From Bacteroidales bacterium (GTDB lineage Bacteria > Bacteroidota > Bacteroidia > Bacteroidales > P3): a stretch of DNA of 37,664 nt. Under the pieces are notes generated by a model that saw nothing but the letters and a program-made list of their open reading frames with translations, ran no database searches and was not told where the DNA came from. Made by a program: the position numbers and the translations under genes. Of the stretch, positions 1-9,409 are shown piece by piece (the first letter of the stretch is position 1; every line of letters starts with the position of its first letter). Location: contig JAFSQF010000114.1 of NCBI GenBank assembly GCA_017446745.1, positions 1 to 37,664 on the forward strand. The letters run 5' to 3'.

Positions 1-163
1 CGGGGTTTGAGGGGGGGGGGTTGGCTGAAGCTATTGAACGGGAACCCCTACGGGGTTTGAGGGTGAGGATTGGGCTGGAGCTATTGAACGGGAACCCCTA
101 CGGGGTTTTATGGGGGAGAGGTTTGGGCTGGAGCTATTGAACGGGAACCCCTACGGGGTTTTT
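1..163. repeat. Tandem array of ~50-bp units with a CCCCTACGGGG hairpin
   Basis: Three near-identical copies of a core that reads GCTATTGAACGG followed by the palindrome AACCCCTACGGGGTT lie at 30-58, 80-109 and 133-162, spaced 50 and 53 bp apart. The first ten bases of the window are the tail of a further copy, so the array continues beyond the window. A diverged single copy sits at 16441-16466 in opposite orientation. No coding potential is credible here. Confidence 0.85.
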
Positions 164-240
164 GAGAGGGAGATAGTTGATGTCGTGGCGTAATTGGACT
201 GGTTACAAATACGACAGCAGAATGCGGTAGACACCCAGTT

Positions 241-268
241 GTCGCAGGCGGGGACGCCCGCGTACCAC
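241..268. repeat. REP-like short dispersed repeat (GCAGGCG..CGCCCGCG family)
   Basis: One copy of a ~27-bp imperfect palindrome that recurs in spacers at 5644-5669, 13871-13898 (where the palindrome is perfect, GCAGGCG/CGCCTGC), 27080-27106 and 30765-30792, with a weaker copy at 26485-26510. All copies are intergenic, as expected of a REP-type element. Confidence 0.7.
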
Positions 269-273
269 GTCGC

Positions 274-433
274 ATTGGCGAAGCTGGGAAGCTTCGCCTC
301 CTACAGTCGGGATTCCCCAAGGAACCTTTCGCATTCTGCGAAGGTGTAGCTTTATTGGCGAAGCTGGGAAGCTTCGCCTCCTACGGTCGGGATTCCCCAA
401 GGAGACATTCGCAGAATGCGAAGGTGTAACTTT
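274..433. repeat. Two 80-bp units of a hairpin-bearing dispersed repeat
   Basis: Two copies (274-353 and 354-433) contain the palindrome GCGAAGCT-GGGA-AGCTTCGC, then a TCGGGATTCCCCAAGGA stretch, then a second palindrome based on TTCGCA..TGCGAA. The same family occurs six times in opposite orientation at 37336-37660. Bases 264-316 are an exact 53-nt reverse complement of 37470-37522. Reading frames through this block are artefacts of the repeat. The remaining bases up to the galM start show no clear promoter. Confidence 0.85.
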
Positions 434-555
434 CTTTTCGAGACGCAGACCTTGCTGGCATGGAGATTGTCACGATGTATTATTGGTGGGAACAATGTGG
501 AAATATATTTTACTGACGTTGCAATAAAAATCCCCTTTTGTGCGTTTATCATGCC

Positions 556-1602
556 ATGGAAAAAAACAATATGAAACCGGCTCTCTATGAGCTGATGAAT
601 AGCCAGGGCATGAGGGTAGTGATATCCAATCTGGGTGCCCGTATAGTGTCTGTCTTTTTTGTGGACATCTTTGGTATTGAACGTGATGTGGTGCTGGGCT
701 TTGATAATGTCGACGACTATCTGCCCGCGAACCACCGGTCGGACTTCGGCGCCGTTGTGGGGCGCTATGCTAACCGCATCGCCGGCGGCCGGTTCAGTAT
801 CGATGGTCGGAGCTATCAGTTGCCGCAGAACGATGGCACCAACTGCCTGCACGGGGGTCCCGAGGGGTGGCAATATGCCATCTATGATGTCGTAGAGGCC
901 TCGCCAACCCGCATTGTGATGTGCCTGATGAGCCCCGATGGCGACAGCGGTTTCCCGGGCAATGTGCGGCTTACGGTTACGTATACACTCAGCGACTACA
1001 ATGCCCTGCGCATAGACTATCACGCCACGACCGACAAGGCCACGGCATTCAACGTCACCAACCACACCTACTTCAACCTGAACGGCGTGGACGGCGATAC
1101 TTCAGTCTACAACCACGTCGTATACATCGATGCCGACCGTTACCTGCCTGTCGACAGCCGTATGATCCCGACGGGCGACCCCACTCCACTCGACGGCACC
1201 CCCATGGACTTGCGAAACCCCGTGATGATTACCGACCGCAACATCGATTCTCACCCACAGCTTAAGCAGGCTGGCGGCTTCGACCTTTGCTACGTACTGA
1301 ACCATCCCGGCGACCTTTCGCGCCCCGTGGCACGCGTGGACTGCCCATTCCGCAGCATTGCCCTGGAGGTCTTCACCGACCAGCCGGGCATCCAGCTTTA
1401 TACCGGCAATTTCCTGGACGGCGTTGTCGGGAAATATGGGACGACCTATGATTATCAATACGGTCTTTGTCTCGAGACCCAGCACTATCCCGATTCCCCG
1501 AACCACCAGTGGCCCGAATCGCCAGGCATCATCACGCCCGACAAAGCGTTCGACAGCACCACCATCTTCCGGTTCAGCATAAGCGATATGTTGATTTTAT
1601 AG
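556..1602 (+). CDS. galM: Aldose 1-epimerase (galactose mutarotase)
   Basis: Interconverts the alpha and beta anomers of galactose and other aldoses, supplying the alpha-galactose used by galactokinase. The protein is 348 aa, normal for the family. It shows the segment NRIAGGRFSIDG, a LHGG motif, and NHTYFNLNG, which carries the conserved histidine region; the C-terminal QLYTGN and ETQHYPDSPN are also family-typical. No signal peptide is seen, so it is probably cytoplasmic. The frame stays open to a TTG at 538, but the ATG at 556 gives the expected N-terminus (MEKNNMKPALYEL); a further in-frame ATG lies at 571. galK follows 14 bp downstream on the same strand, so the two are probably one operon for the Leloir pathway. 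Confidence 0.93.
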   Translation: MEKNNMKPALYELMNSQGMRVVISNLGARIVSVFFVDIFGIERDVVLGFDNVDDYLPANHRSDFGAVVGRYANRIAGGRFSIDGRSYQLPQNDGTNCLHGGPEGWQYAIYDVVEASPTRIVMCLMSPDGDSGFPGNVRLTVTYTLSDYNALRIDYHATTDKATAFNVTNHTYFNLNGVDGDTSVYNHVVYIDADRYLPVDSRMIPTGDPTPLDGTPMDLRNPVMITDRNIDSHPQLKQAGGFDLCYVLNHPGDLSRPVARVDCPFRSIALEVFTDQPGIQLYTGNFLDGVVGKYGTTYDYQYGLCLETQHYPDSPNHQWPESPGIITPDKAFDSTTIFRFSISDMLIL

Positions 1603-1616
1603 ACTTATACTCAGCA

Positions 1617-2756
1617 ATGACAGATTCAAAAATACTAAAGGAGCATTTCCGTTGCCGTTTCGGGAAAGAGGGCGTGGCCTATGCCGCTCCGGGCCGCATC
1701 AACCTCATCGGCGAGCATACCGACTATAATGGCGGCTTCGTCTTCCCCGGTGCCGTCAGCCAGGCAATCGTCGCCGTTGTGGCCCCCAATGGGTCGCGCC
1801 GCGTCAACGCTTACGCCAAGGACCTTGACCTTGAGGGCTCGTTCTCTGTCGACGACGACAAAGGGCCGGAGCATCTCACGTTCCGCTACCTCTATGGTGT
1901 GGTGCGCGAGATGATGAAGCTTGGTGTGGCTGTCGGTGGCTTTGATGTGGTTTATGGCGGCGACGTGCCTCTCGGAGCCGGCATGAGCTCGTCGGCAGCC
2001 CTGGAGAGCTGTATTGCCTTCGCACTGAACGATGTCTTCGCCGCCGAGCGTATCGACGGCATGACTTTGGCGCGCGTAGGACAGGCAACAGAGCACTGCT
2101 ATGTGGGCGTGAAGTGCGGCATCATGGACCAGTTCGCCTCCATCCACGGTCGTGCCGGGCACCTGATGCGGCTTGACTGCCGCAGCGGCCTGTTCCAATA
2201 TTTCCCGTGGCATCCGGAAGGCTACAGCTTGCTGCTGGTCAATAGCTGTGTGAAGCACGAGTTGGTGGGCTCGCCCTACAACGAGCGCCGCGAGAGCTGC
2301 GAGCGAGTGGCACGGCTGGCGGGCGTAGAGACCCTTAGGGACTGCACATGGCAGAAACTCGACGAGCTGGCACCGCATCTCTCCGATGCCGACTATCGCC
2401 GTGCGCGCTATGTGCTGGGCGAGGCCGACAGGGTGAAGGCCGTCAGCGACGCTTTGGTACGCGACGACTACGACGCTGTGGGCCAGCAGATGTACCTGAC
2501 CCACCAAGGATTGTCGTACGACTATGAGGTCAGCTGTCCGGAGCTGGACTTCCTGGTGGACTTGGCAAAGCGTTGCGGCGTTGCCGGAAGCCGCATGATG
2601 GGTGGCGGCTTTGGCGGATGCACCATCAACCTGTTGAGAGATGATTTGGTGGGCCGCTTTGTTGAAGCGGCACAACGAGAATACCGGCAAAAATTTGGCA
2701 TCGAGTGCAAAATAATCCCCGTTGAAATAGGCGACGGAGCCAGAAAAATCAGTTGA
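1617..2756 (+). CDS. galK: Galactokinase
   Basis: Phosphorylates alpha-D-galactose with ATP to galactose-1-phosphate in the Leloir pathway. The 379-aa GHMP kinase shows the galactokinase signature GRINLIGEHTDYNGG (residues ~26-40), the ATP-binding glycine loop PLGAGMSSSAALE, the catalytic-base segment CGIMDQFASIHG and the C-terminal GGGFGGC motif. The open frame extends back to 1467 inside galM, but the family N-terminus and the galM stop at 1602 place the start at the ATG at 1617. It lies between galM and uvrA with gaps of 14 and 5 bp, so co-transcription of all three is likely. No galT, galE or transporter is present in the window. Confidence 0.95.
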   Translation: MTDSKILKEHFRCRFGKEGVAYAAPGRINLIGEHTDYNGGFVFPGAVSQAIVAVVAPNGSRRVNAYAKDLDLEGSFSVDDDKGPEHLTFRYLYGVVREMMKLGVAVGGFDVVYGGDVPLGAGMSSSAALESCIAFALNDVFAAERIDGMTLARVGQATEHCYVGVKCGIMDQFASIHGRAGHLMRLDCRSGLFQYFPWHPEGYSLLLVNSCVKHELVGSPYNERRESCERVARLAGVETLRDCTWQKLDELAPHLSDADYRRARYVLGEADRVKAVSDALVRDDYDAVGQQMYLTHQGLSYDYEVSCPELDFLVDLAKRCGVAGSRMMGGGFGGCTINLLRDDLVGRFVEAAQREYRQKFGIECKIIPVEIGDGARKIS

Positions 2757-2761
2757 GTTAA

Positions 2762-5638
2762 ATGAATCAGGACGAAGAAAAATATATAGTCATAAAAGGC
2801 GCACGCGTCAACAACCTTAAGAACATTGATGTCCGTATTCCGCGCAACAAGTTGGTGGTCATCACCGGGCTGAGTGGCAGCGGCAAGTCGTCGCTGGCTT
2901 TCGACACCCTTTATGCCGAGGGGCAGCGTCGCTACGTGGAGAGCCTCAGCAGCTATGCGCGCCAGTTTATGGGACGCATGAGCAAACCCGACGTCGACTA
3001 TATCCTCGGCATAGCCCCGGCCATAGCCATAGAGCAGAAGGTGAACACCTCCAACCCCCGTTCCACGGTGGGGACATCCACCGAGATCTACGAGTATCTG
3101 AAACTCTTATATGCCCGCATCGGACGCACCTTCTCACCGGTGTCGGGCGTCGAGGTGAAACGCCACAGCGTCACCGATGTGGTCGACTTCATCTATACCC
3201 TCCCCGAAGGCGAAAAGGTAATGCTGCTCTCACCTCTTGAGGTCACCGCCGAACGACCGCTCAAGGCGCAGCTTCAAATCCTTCAGCAAGAGGGCTTCCT
3301 GCGGGTGTCAATAGGCGGGACGGTGTTGCGCATCGACGACTTCCTGCCGGTATGCAACGACGGAGAACACTATTCCGACCCCATGCTGCTCGTCGACCGT
3401 ATTGCCGTGCGTCATGCCGACGACGACCAGATGGCGCGCATCTCCGAATCGGTCCAGACGGCCTTCTTCGAGGGCCGTGGGGCCTGCTCCATCCTGGTGC
3501 AGTCCGCCGACGGCACGCACGTCCGGCACGACTTCTCCAACCGCTTCGAAGCCGACGGCATACAGTTTGAGAAACCCAACCCCAACTTCTTCAGTTTCAA
3601 CAACCCCTATGGGGCCTGTCCGCGCTGCCAGGGCTATGGCAACGTAATTGGTATCGACGAAAACCTGGTGGTGCCCAACAAGCAGCTCTCCATCTACGAG
3701 GATGCCGTGGTGTGCTGGAAAGGCGAGAAAATGTCGGAATGGAAGAATTTCCTTATCCGACAGTCGGCGAAATACGATTTCCCGATTCATACCCCCTATT
3801 GCGACCTCACCGACAAGCAGCGCGACCTGCTGTGGAAAGGCACCGGAAAGGCCCTGCAGTTCACTCCCAGTGGCGTGCCCGTAGGCTTCCCCTCCATAAA
3901 CGCATTCTTTGAATGGGTGGAGAGCCAAAGCTATAAGATACAGTACCGTGTGATGCTGTCGCGCTACCGTGGCAAGACCACTTGCCCCGACTGCAAGGGT
4001 TCGCGGCTGCGTAGCGATGCACAATATGTGAAGGTGTGCGGCAAGTCCATCACCGAGCTCACCGATATGCCCGTCAAAGAATTGGCCCGTTTCCTTGACA
4101 CCATGGCCCTGACCGACTACGAGATGCAGTTGACGCAGCGCATCCGCAAAGAACTTACCAGCCGTGTGGGCTATCTGCTTGAGGTCGGTTTGGGCTACCT
4201 TACGCTGAGCCGGTTGAGCAACACCCTCAGTGGCGGAGAGAGCCAGCGCATCAATCTGGCCACCTCGCTGGGCAGTTCGCTCGTGGGCTCCATGTATATC
4301 CTCGACGAGCCCTCTATAGGGCTGCATCCTCGCGACACCGAGCAGCTTATTGCCGTGCTCAAAAGCCTGCGCGACTTGGGAAACACGGTGATAGTGGTGG
4401 AGCACGACGAGGAGATTATGCGTGCCGCCGACTATATAATCGACATCGGTCCCGGGGCCGGTCGGCTGGGTGGCGAGGTGGTGATGGAGCTGGCCAATGA
4501 CGGTCACGGCATCAGCAACGACAGCATCCAAAACTCAAAATACGATATAAAGAATTCCTACACCGCGCAGTACCTGCTGGGCATGCTTGCCATCGCGACG
4601 CCCAAGACGCGACGCCCATGGCGCGACAAGATTGGTCTTCGTGGGGCCTGGTGCAACAACCTGAAGCACGTCGACGTCGACTTCCCGCTGGGGGTGCTCA
4701 CCGTGGTGACCGGCGTGTCGGGCTCGGGCAAGACAAGCCTGGTGAAGCATGTGCTCTACGATATCCTCCGACGCCGTTTCGACGGCAGCCCCGATTATGT
4801 GGGCCATTGCCGCGCTGTAGAGGGCGACCTCCACCGCATCAGCGGCGTGGAGCTGGTGGACCAGAACCCCATCGGACGCTCCACGCGCAGCAACCCCGCC
4901 ACCTACCTCAAGGCCTACGACGAGATACGTCAGCTCTACGCCTTGCAGCCTCTGGCCAAGACACGTGGCTACAAGGCCGGCTACTTCTCGTTCAATGTGG
5001 AGGGCGGGCGTTGTGAGGCCTGCCAAGGCGAGGGCTATGTGACTATAGGTATGCAATTCATGGCCGATGTGCACCTGCTCTGCGACGAGTGCCACGGAAC
5101 ACGGTTCCAGTCGGAGACCCTTGAGGTTCTCTACAGAGGGAAGAATATCAGCGAGGTGCTTGACATGACCGTCGACCAGGCCCTGGATTTCTTCGCTCCC
5201 GACGAGGCCGAGCAGCCCTACAAGAATGCCTGCCGCTCCATTTCGGCGCGTCTGCAGCCGCTACAGGATGTGGGCCTTGGATACCTGAAGCTGGGACAGA
5301 GTTCCAGCTCGCTCAGCGGCGGCGAAGCACAGCGCATCAAACTGGCCTCGTTCCTGATCAAAGGCGAGAACGTCAAGCCTTTGCTGTTCATCTTCGACGA
5401 ACCTTCCACGGGACTGCACTTCCACGACATCCGCAAGTTGCTCGCCTCGTTCAACACGTTGGTGGAGAATGGCCATACTATAGTGGTTATAGAGCATCAC
5501 ACCGATATCATCAGGCAGGCCGACTGGGTGATAGACATGGGTCCCGAGGGCGGCAACGAGGGTGGCAATGTGGTCTTTGCCGGCACTCCCGAAAAGCTGA
5601 AGAAATGCAAGGAGTCGTACACGGCAAGGTATATTTAA
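2762..5638 (+). CDS. uvrA: Excinuclease ABC subunit A (Bacteroidota-type UvrA)
   Basis: ATPase of nucleotide excision repair that scans DNA with UvrB and loads it at damage. The 958-aa protein has two ABC halves: Walker [10 protein letters not shown] (residues ~36-44) and GVSGSGKTS; signatures [12 protein letters not shown] and [12 protein letters not shown]; Walker [11 protein letters not shown] and [10 protein letters not shown]. The C-terminal zinc module is intact (CEACQGEGY...CDECHG). In the N-terminal half, the first CxxC of the zinc finger of enterobacterial UvrA is missing (FSNRFEA where E. coli has a CPIC motif), and the early cysteines are serines (SPVSG). From memory this matches other Bacteroidota UvrA proteins. 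It starts 5 bp after galK, an unusual partner for a repair gene. Confidence 0.95.
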   Translation: MNQDEEKYIVIKGARVNNLKNIDVRIPRNKLVVITGLSGSGKSSLAFDTLYAEGQRRYVESLSSYARQFMGRMSKPDVDYILGIAPAIAIEQKVNTSNPRSTVGTSTEIYEYLKLLYARIGRTFSPVSGVEVKRHSVTDVVDFIYTLPEGEKVMLLSPLEVTAERPLKAQLQILQQEGFLRVSIGGTVLRIDDFLPVCNDGEHYSDPMLLVDRIAVRHADDDQMARISESVQTAFFEGRGACSILVQSADGTHVRHDFSNRFEADGIQFEKPNPNFFSFNNPYGACPRCQGYGNVIGIDENLVVPNKQLSIYEDAVVCWKGEKMSEWKNFLIRQSAKYDFPIHTPYCDLTDKQRDLLWKGTGKALQFTPSGVPVGFPSINAFFEWVESQSYKIQYRVMLSRYRGKTTCPDCKGSRLRSDAQYVKVCGKSITELTDMPVKELARFLDTMALTDYEMQLTQRIRKELTSRVGYLLEVGLGYLTLSRLSNTLSGGESQRINLATSLGSSLVGSMYILDEPSIGLHPRDTEQLIAVLKSLRDLGNTVIVVEHDEEIMRAADYIIDIGPGAGRLGGEVVMELANDGHGISNDSIQNSKYDIKNSYTAQYLLGMLAIATPKTRRPWRDKIGLRGAWCNNLKHVDVDFPLGVLTVVTGVSGSGKTSLVKHVLYDILRRRFDGSPDYVGHCRAVEGDLHRISGVELVDQNPIGRSTRSNPATYLKAYDEIRQLYALQPLAKTRGYKAGYFSFNVEGGRCEACQGEGYVTIGMQFMADVHLLCDECHGTRFQSETLEVLYRGKNISEVLDMTVDQALDFFAPDEAEQPYKNACRSISARLQPLQDVGLGYLKLGQSSSSLSGGEAQRIKLASFLIKGENVKPLLFIFDEPSTGLHFHDIRKLLASFNTLVENGHTIVVIEHHTDIIRQADWVIDMGPEGGNEGGNVVFAGTPEKLKKCKESYTARYI

Positions 5639-5643
5639 GATGA

Positions 5644-5669
5644 CCGCAGGCGAGGACGCCCGCGTACCA
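5644..5669. repeat. REP-like short dispersed repeat copy
   Basis: Copy of the GCAGGCGAGGACGCCCGCG family placed directly behind the uvrA stop codon, in the 111-bp spacer before the next gene. It could act in 3' end protection or termination; no poly-T run follows it. Confidence 0.65.
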
Positions 5670-5749
5670 GATAAGGACGTTTACTTTACTGCAGGATGGC
5701 ACTCCTGGATGGCAATTATTTTGTGATAACTTTCAACATACATTAATTA

Positions 5750-6235
5750 ATGAATAAACATATTAAAACTATACGTCGTGCCGCCAATGTCGGCTTTTAT
5801 GGCAGCCTGCTGCTTGTGGGGCTCGCCGTTGTGGCGCATTTCACGCGCCCGATGTGGAAATTCGACATTGTGGCCAATGAATACACCCATAAGCTTTTCC
5901 TTGCCGTAGCCCTTGTGCTTGCCGTGGGTGATGTCGCCGTGGTGCTTTTCACGCTGCGTCGCAGCCTGCCACAGGTGCGCCAGCTCGACGCCATCGACGA
6001 CCGCCTGTCGCATTACTCAGGCATCGTCCGCGGCGTCTATCTTGGCACGCTCGTCGTGGTTCTTGTAGTGGCTGCCGTGATTGTCCTCCTCAACGAGAAC
6101 ACACTGATTATGCTGCTGCTGCTGATGGTGCTGCTGCTGATGCTCAACTATCCCAACATGTACAAGATTAAGGCCGACCTTGGGTTGCTCGACGACGAGA
6201 TGACACAGCTGTTCGGCGATGCTTATAAGAGATGA
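5750..6235 (+). CDS. Small integral membrane protein of unknown function
   Basis: A 161-aa protein with about four hydrophobic segments: residues ~15-30, ~48-67, ~95-114 and ~119-133. The last two are separated only by a short NEN turn and are very leucine-rich (MLLLLMVLLLML). Charged loops and a soluble C-terminal tail of about 28 residues follow. No catalytic motif is visible and I do not assign a function. Its TGA stop overlaps the mnmE ATG in an ATGA junction at 6232-6235, so the two are probably translationally coupled. That does not by itself show a role in tRNA modification. Confidence 0.8.
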   Translation: MNKHIKTIRRAANVGFYGSLLLVGLAVVAHFTRPMWKFDIVANEYTHKLFLAVALVLAVGDVAVVLFTLRRSLPQVRQLDAIDDRLSHYSGIVRGVYLGTLVVVLVVAAVIVLLNENTLIMLLLLMVLLLMLNYPNMYKIKADLGLLDDEMTQLFGDAYKR

Positions 6236-7593
6236 AACAGACTGATACCATTTGTGCTGTAAGTACTCCGCCAGGTGTTGGCGGTATTGCTGTTGTACGC
6301 CTCTCGGGGTCCCGGTCGCAGGAGATAGCACAGCACCTTTTACGGTCGCTTTCAGGAAAACCGGTGAGACTGACAGACCATAAGGCATGTCATGCACAGT
6401 TGTTTGATGGCGATGCTTTTGTTGACGACGTGGTGGCTCTTTTTTTTGCTGCACCCCGCTCGTTCACTGGCGATGACGTCGTGGAGCTCTCGTGCCACGG
6501 CTCAGTCTATGTGCAGCAGCGGGTGCTCATGGTGCTATGCCGGGAAGGTGCGCGGCTGGCAGAGCCCGGCGAGTTTACGATGCGCGCTTTCATGAATGGC
6601 AAACTGAACCTCTCGCAGGCCGAGGCGGTGGCCGACCTTATCGATTCGCGCACCGAGGTGGCGCACCAGTTGGCGGTAAGCCAGTTGCGCGGCGGCTATG
6701 CCGCCGAACTCGAGGTGCTGCGCCAGCAGTTCATTGATATGGCTGCCCTGCTTGAGTTGGAGCTTGACTTCACCGAAGAGGACTTGGAGTTTGCCAGCCG
6801 GCAGAATATCAGGGATATGGTGGCAGGCCTCAGGGCAAAGGTGCAGGGGCTGGTGGACAGCTTCGCCATGGGGAACGCGCTGAAACATGGCATCCCCGTG
6901 GCCATCATAGGTGCCCCCAATGTGGGCAAGTCGTCGCTGCTCAATGCCTTGCTCAACGACGACAGGGCCATAGTGAGCTCTGTGGCCGGCACCACACGCG
7001 ACACCATAGAGGAGACCATGACTATTGGTGGCATCCTCTTCCGTTTTATCGACACTGCCGGACTGCACGAGAGCAGCGACGATGTCGAGCAGCAGGGCAT
7101 TCAACGGTCGCTGAAAGCCGCCGAGATGGCCAAGGTCATCATCCTTGTTGTCGACGCTTCGAGGCCAGACAAGGATGCTCCTTTATTCTCCAGTGATGCG
7201 AAAAGCCACAATAATCTGTTGAACGACAAGATTGTCGTTACGGTATACAATAAAAGCGACTTGGTGAATGCCGACATTGCTGGTGGGCTGATGGTGTCGG
7301 CAAAAGAGGGAAGAGGAATACAGGAATTGCGAAGCAAGGTGTTGCGAGAGGTAGAATCCCGCCTGCCCGAGGGCGACGGGGTGATGCTCACCAACGTGCG
7401 CCACCTGGAGGCCATGCACCATGTGCTCGAGGCCTTAGGCGAAGTGGATAAAGGTTTGGATGCCGGTGTGACGCCCGACTTGCTGACGGTCGACATTCGT
7501 GATGCGCTCTATCATCTGGGCACCATCACTGGCAAGATAACCTCCGAGGAGGTCCTCACCTCCATTTTCAGCCGTTTCTGCATCGGAAAGTAG
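6232..7593 (+). CDS. mnmE: tRNA modification GTPase MnmE (TrmE/ThdF)
   Basis: With MnmG it forms the cmnm5 modification on uridine-34 of certain tRNAs. The 453-aa protein has an N-terminal tetrahydrofolate-binding domain (TICAVSTPPGVGGIAVVRLSG), a helical domain, and an inserted G domain: G1 GAPNVGKSS, G2 GTTRDTIEE, G3 DTAGLH, G4 NKSD. It ends in the canonical FCIGK, whose cysteine is conserved for modification. The last codons (7576-7591) form the left junction of the island downstream. The present stop TAG belongs to the island side of the junction, whereas the copy at 12372 is followed by TGA, presumably the ancestral stop. Confidence 0.96.
   Translation: MKQTDTICAVSTPPGVGGIAVVRLSGSRSQEIAQHLLRSLSGKPVRLTDHKACHAQLFDGDAFVDDVVALFFAAPRSFTGDDVVELSCHGSVYVQQRVLMVLCREGARLAEPGEFTMRAFMNGKLNLSQAEAVADLIDSRTEVAHQLAVSQLRGGYAAELEVLRQQFIDMAALLELELDFTEEDLEFASRQNIRDMVAGLRAKVQGLVDSFAMGNALKHGIPVAIIGAPNVGKSSLLNALLNDDRAIVSSVAGTTRDTIEETMTIGGILFRFIDTAGLHESSDDVEQQGIQRSLKAAEMAKVIILVVDASRPDKDAPLFSSDAKSHNNLLNDKIVVTVYNKSDLVNADIAGGLMVSAKEGRGIQELRSKVLREVESRLPEGDGVMLTNVRHLEAMHHVLEALGEVDKGLDAGVTPDLLTVDIRDALYHLGTITGKITSEEVLTSIFSRFCIGK
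7576..7591 (+). repeat. Left attachment site (attL candidate) inside mnmE
   Basis: TTCTGCATCGGAAAGT encodes Phe-Cys-Ile-Gly-Lys and the first base of the stop codon of mnmE. The identical 16-mer is at 12372-12387. The flanking bases differ on both sides, which fits a recombination core rather than a longer duplication. Confidence 0.8.
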
Positions 7594-7811
7594 ATTTTGC
7601 GTGGGAAAGTGTTTTTTTGCAAAGAAAAACATAATAACTGCAAATAAAGCTCGTAAATTATTTAATTTCAAGTATTAAGAATTGAGCCCACTTTTGCAGA
7701 TTTTTGACTTTTAACTTCGATATTTGCAGTTTTTCGCCCGTTTTGTCCCCCATCTGTCCCCCGAGATAACCGAAAATTGCCGAGGAACAAAAATATCTCA
7801 TAGGTGGTGAT
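7594..7811. other. Non-coding left arm of the island
   Basis: 218 bp without a gene, A/T-rich, between mnmE and the converging deiminase-family gene. It contains CTGCAAA at 7638-7644 and its complement TTTGCAG at 7693-7699 and 7723-7729. The same heptamer is clustered at the right end of the island. These are candidate arm-type binding sites for a recombinase or excisionase. No clear terminator hairpin is seen between the two converging genes. Confidence 0.4.
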
Positions 7812-8711
7812 TTACGTTTTCACATGAGATTTTGGAAGGTATACATTCCAACTTAAACAATGTAAAGCGCCACCTTCTTTTGCAATATCTTCCATTTCAA
7901 TTTGACGGATACAGCAATCGGGGAATGCTTCTTGAATGTATTGTTGGGCTATTGCATCTTCTGGAATATCGAATATAGGCATTATGATGTTTTTACCAAC
8001 CTGAAGGAAGTTGATATAAGCCCAGTTGAGATCATAAGGCAAAGACACTTTATCTTTGAAGAGCATTTCTGTAACTTCAAAGCCATAACTTTCAAGAATC
8101 CGACGGATGGATGCAGCTTCTTCAGGATAGCAATCACCATGATTGCCCATCAGTATTCGATTATCACCACACCATTTGATGAAACCATCAGAATGTCCAT
8201 ATACATCGTCTTCATGTGGAGTCCATGGAATAATGACAACAGGATGACCAAGTTCTGATTCCAATAAAGCCTTAAAGTCTGCATCATCTTTCTTTTTTCT
8301 GTTTTCTGAAAACACCTTATCTGTCATCACGATATATGGACCGCAGGGCACCATATTACCACCATCTATGACCAAATTGGTAGAACGGCAACTTATTCCC
8401 ATACCATGTAACACTTTGGTAGCATCAGTAATTGTCTCAATATCTTTTTTATTCTTGCTATTCACAAGATAATCGGGATAATAGCGATATTTCAAGAACT
8501 CATTTTCGCCCAATTGAATAGGCATATAGTCGCGTGCCCAATAATCATTTGTTGATTTCAGTTCCTTGAACTCAATTCCCATTTCATTAAGCAGATTCTT
8601 CAGAGACTGATAAAACTCAGGATGCCCCTCTTTCTTGTCTTTTAGCCACGGGGAGAAAAAGACAATGTTTGTGTCTTTATCGTGAAGCAAGCTATCGGTT
8701 TTCATATCCAT
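7812..8711 (-). CDS. Agmatine/peptidyl-arginine deiminase-family protein
   Basis: Belongs to the guanidine-modifying superfamily (PAD_porph/agmatine deiminase type), which hydrolyses a guanidino group to a ureido group plus ammonia. The 299-aa protein is shorter than usual AguA enzymes (about 340-370 aa) but keeps the active-site blocks: NDYWARD (residues 55-61), IDGGN (115-119), HSDG (173-176) and GGALHCLSW with the catalytic cysteine C285. No signal peptide is seen, so it is probably cytoplasmic. The substrate (agmatine, peptidyl arginine or another guanidine) cannot be told from sequence. It is the last gene of the island operon and overlaps the upstream gene by 20 bp, or 14 bp if the second ATG (8705) is used. 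No putrescine pathway partner is near. Confidence 0.85.
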   Translation of the reverse strand: MDMKTDSLLHDKDTNIVFFSPWLKDKKEGHPEFYQSLKNLLNEMGIEFKELKSTNDYWARDYMPIQLGENEFLKYRYYPDYLVNSKNKKDIETITDATKVLHGMGISCRSTNLVIDGGNMVPCGPYIVMTDKVFSENRKKKDDADFKALLESELGHPVVIIPWTPHEDDVYGHSDGFIKWCGDNRILMGNHGDCYPEEAASIRRILESYGFEVTEMLFKDKVSLPYDLNWAYINFLQVGKNIIMPIFDIPEDAIAQQYIQEAFPDCCIRQIEMEDIAKEGGALHCLSWNVYLPKSHVKT

Positions 8712-9354
8712 AAAGTTTATCTTTGAAGTTTATGAAATCTTGGTATAAAGAATCTTTGGAAGGTTGTACATTGTCATGATATTGGTAAAGGATATTGTTT
8801 ACCTTACCCACTTCGTTCTGTTTTGGACTCAATAAATTGACACGAGGTTCACGGATATAGCCCATCATACCATTATCATGCTCTACAAGAACAGGAAAAT
8901 CATGGTCAACACCAGTTGCATCATAACATCTAAACAATTCAGCGCAAGCCAATGGACCTTTCAGAATCTCGCCGCTTTCTACTTCTTTCAACTGGCGAAT
9001 TAAGACACCCCCAAAATATGCACTTTCATCCAGTACATACTTCTTGACATTCTTCCCTTTACTATTAAGTCGGTTTTCAAACTTAATCTTACTCTCGAAA
9101 TTAAGATCTATACCTCCAAAGTCATTAACATACCAACATAAAGGTTTGGACACACGTGGATGAGTGATAATATCGCGATGATTCTTATTGTAGAAGTAAA
9201 ATTCAATCTCCTTAAAAAGATACTTCTTCTCACCCTTTTGGATAGCAAAACTTTCAAACAGCATCTTTGCTATTTTTTCAAAACGCTCTTCAATGTCAGT
9301 CGTATTCATGGTGGCATTTAAAGTCATTAGTTGTCGGAACTGTATAGTATTCAT
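8692..9354 (-). CDS. Unknown cytoplasmic protein of the island operon
   Basis: A 220-aa protein I cannot assign firmly. Visible blocks are EIEFYFY (residues 49-55), WYVNDFGGIDLNFES (74-88) and YFGGVLIRQL followed by GP (113-134). The GGVLIR-GP pattern recalls a group of Bacteroidota proteins with weak similarity to 3-methyladenine DNA glycosylases; this is from memory and unproven, and no catalytic residue can be named. No signal peptide or membrane segment is seen. An in-frame ATG at 9309 (MNTTDIEERFEK) is an equally plausible start. The gene overlaps the deiminase-family gene downstream, so the two are probably translationally coupled and work together. Confidence 0.75.
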   Translation of the reverse strand: MNTIQFRQLMTLNATMNTTDIEERFEKIAKMLFESFAIQKGEKKYLFKEIEFYFYNKNHRDIITHPRVSKPLCWYVNDFGGIDLNFESKIKFENRLNSKGKNVKKYVLDESAYFGGVLIRQLKEVESGEILKGPLACAELFRCYDATGVDHDFPVLVEHDNGMMGYIREPRVNLLSPKQNEVGKVNNILYQYHDNVQPSKDSLYQDFINFKDKLYGYENR

Positions 9355-9409
9355 GCTTTAGGTTATTTACAAAAACGAATTCTTTTCCCGATATTCTCAT
9401 GAAAATGAA

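Noticed and set aside
1467-1616. Upstream extension of galK into galM
   Set aside because: The extra 50 residues (HHHARQSVRQHHH type) are out-of-frame galM sequence; the ATG at 1617 gives the family N-terminus.
1635-2690. 351-aa open frame antisense to galK
   Set aside because: Same kind of shadow; no recognisable domain, and galK signatures are unambiguous on the + strand.
7812-8711. Agmatine deiminase of a polyamine (AguA/AguB) pathway
   Set aside because: No N-carbamoylputrescine amidase or arginine decarboxylase is nearby, the protein is short, and it is on a mobile island; only the superfamily call is kept.
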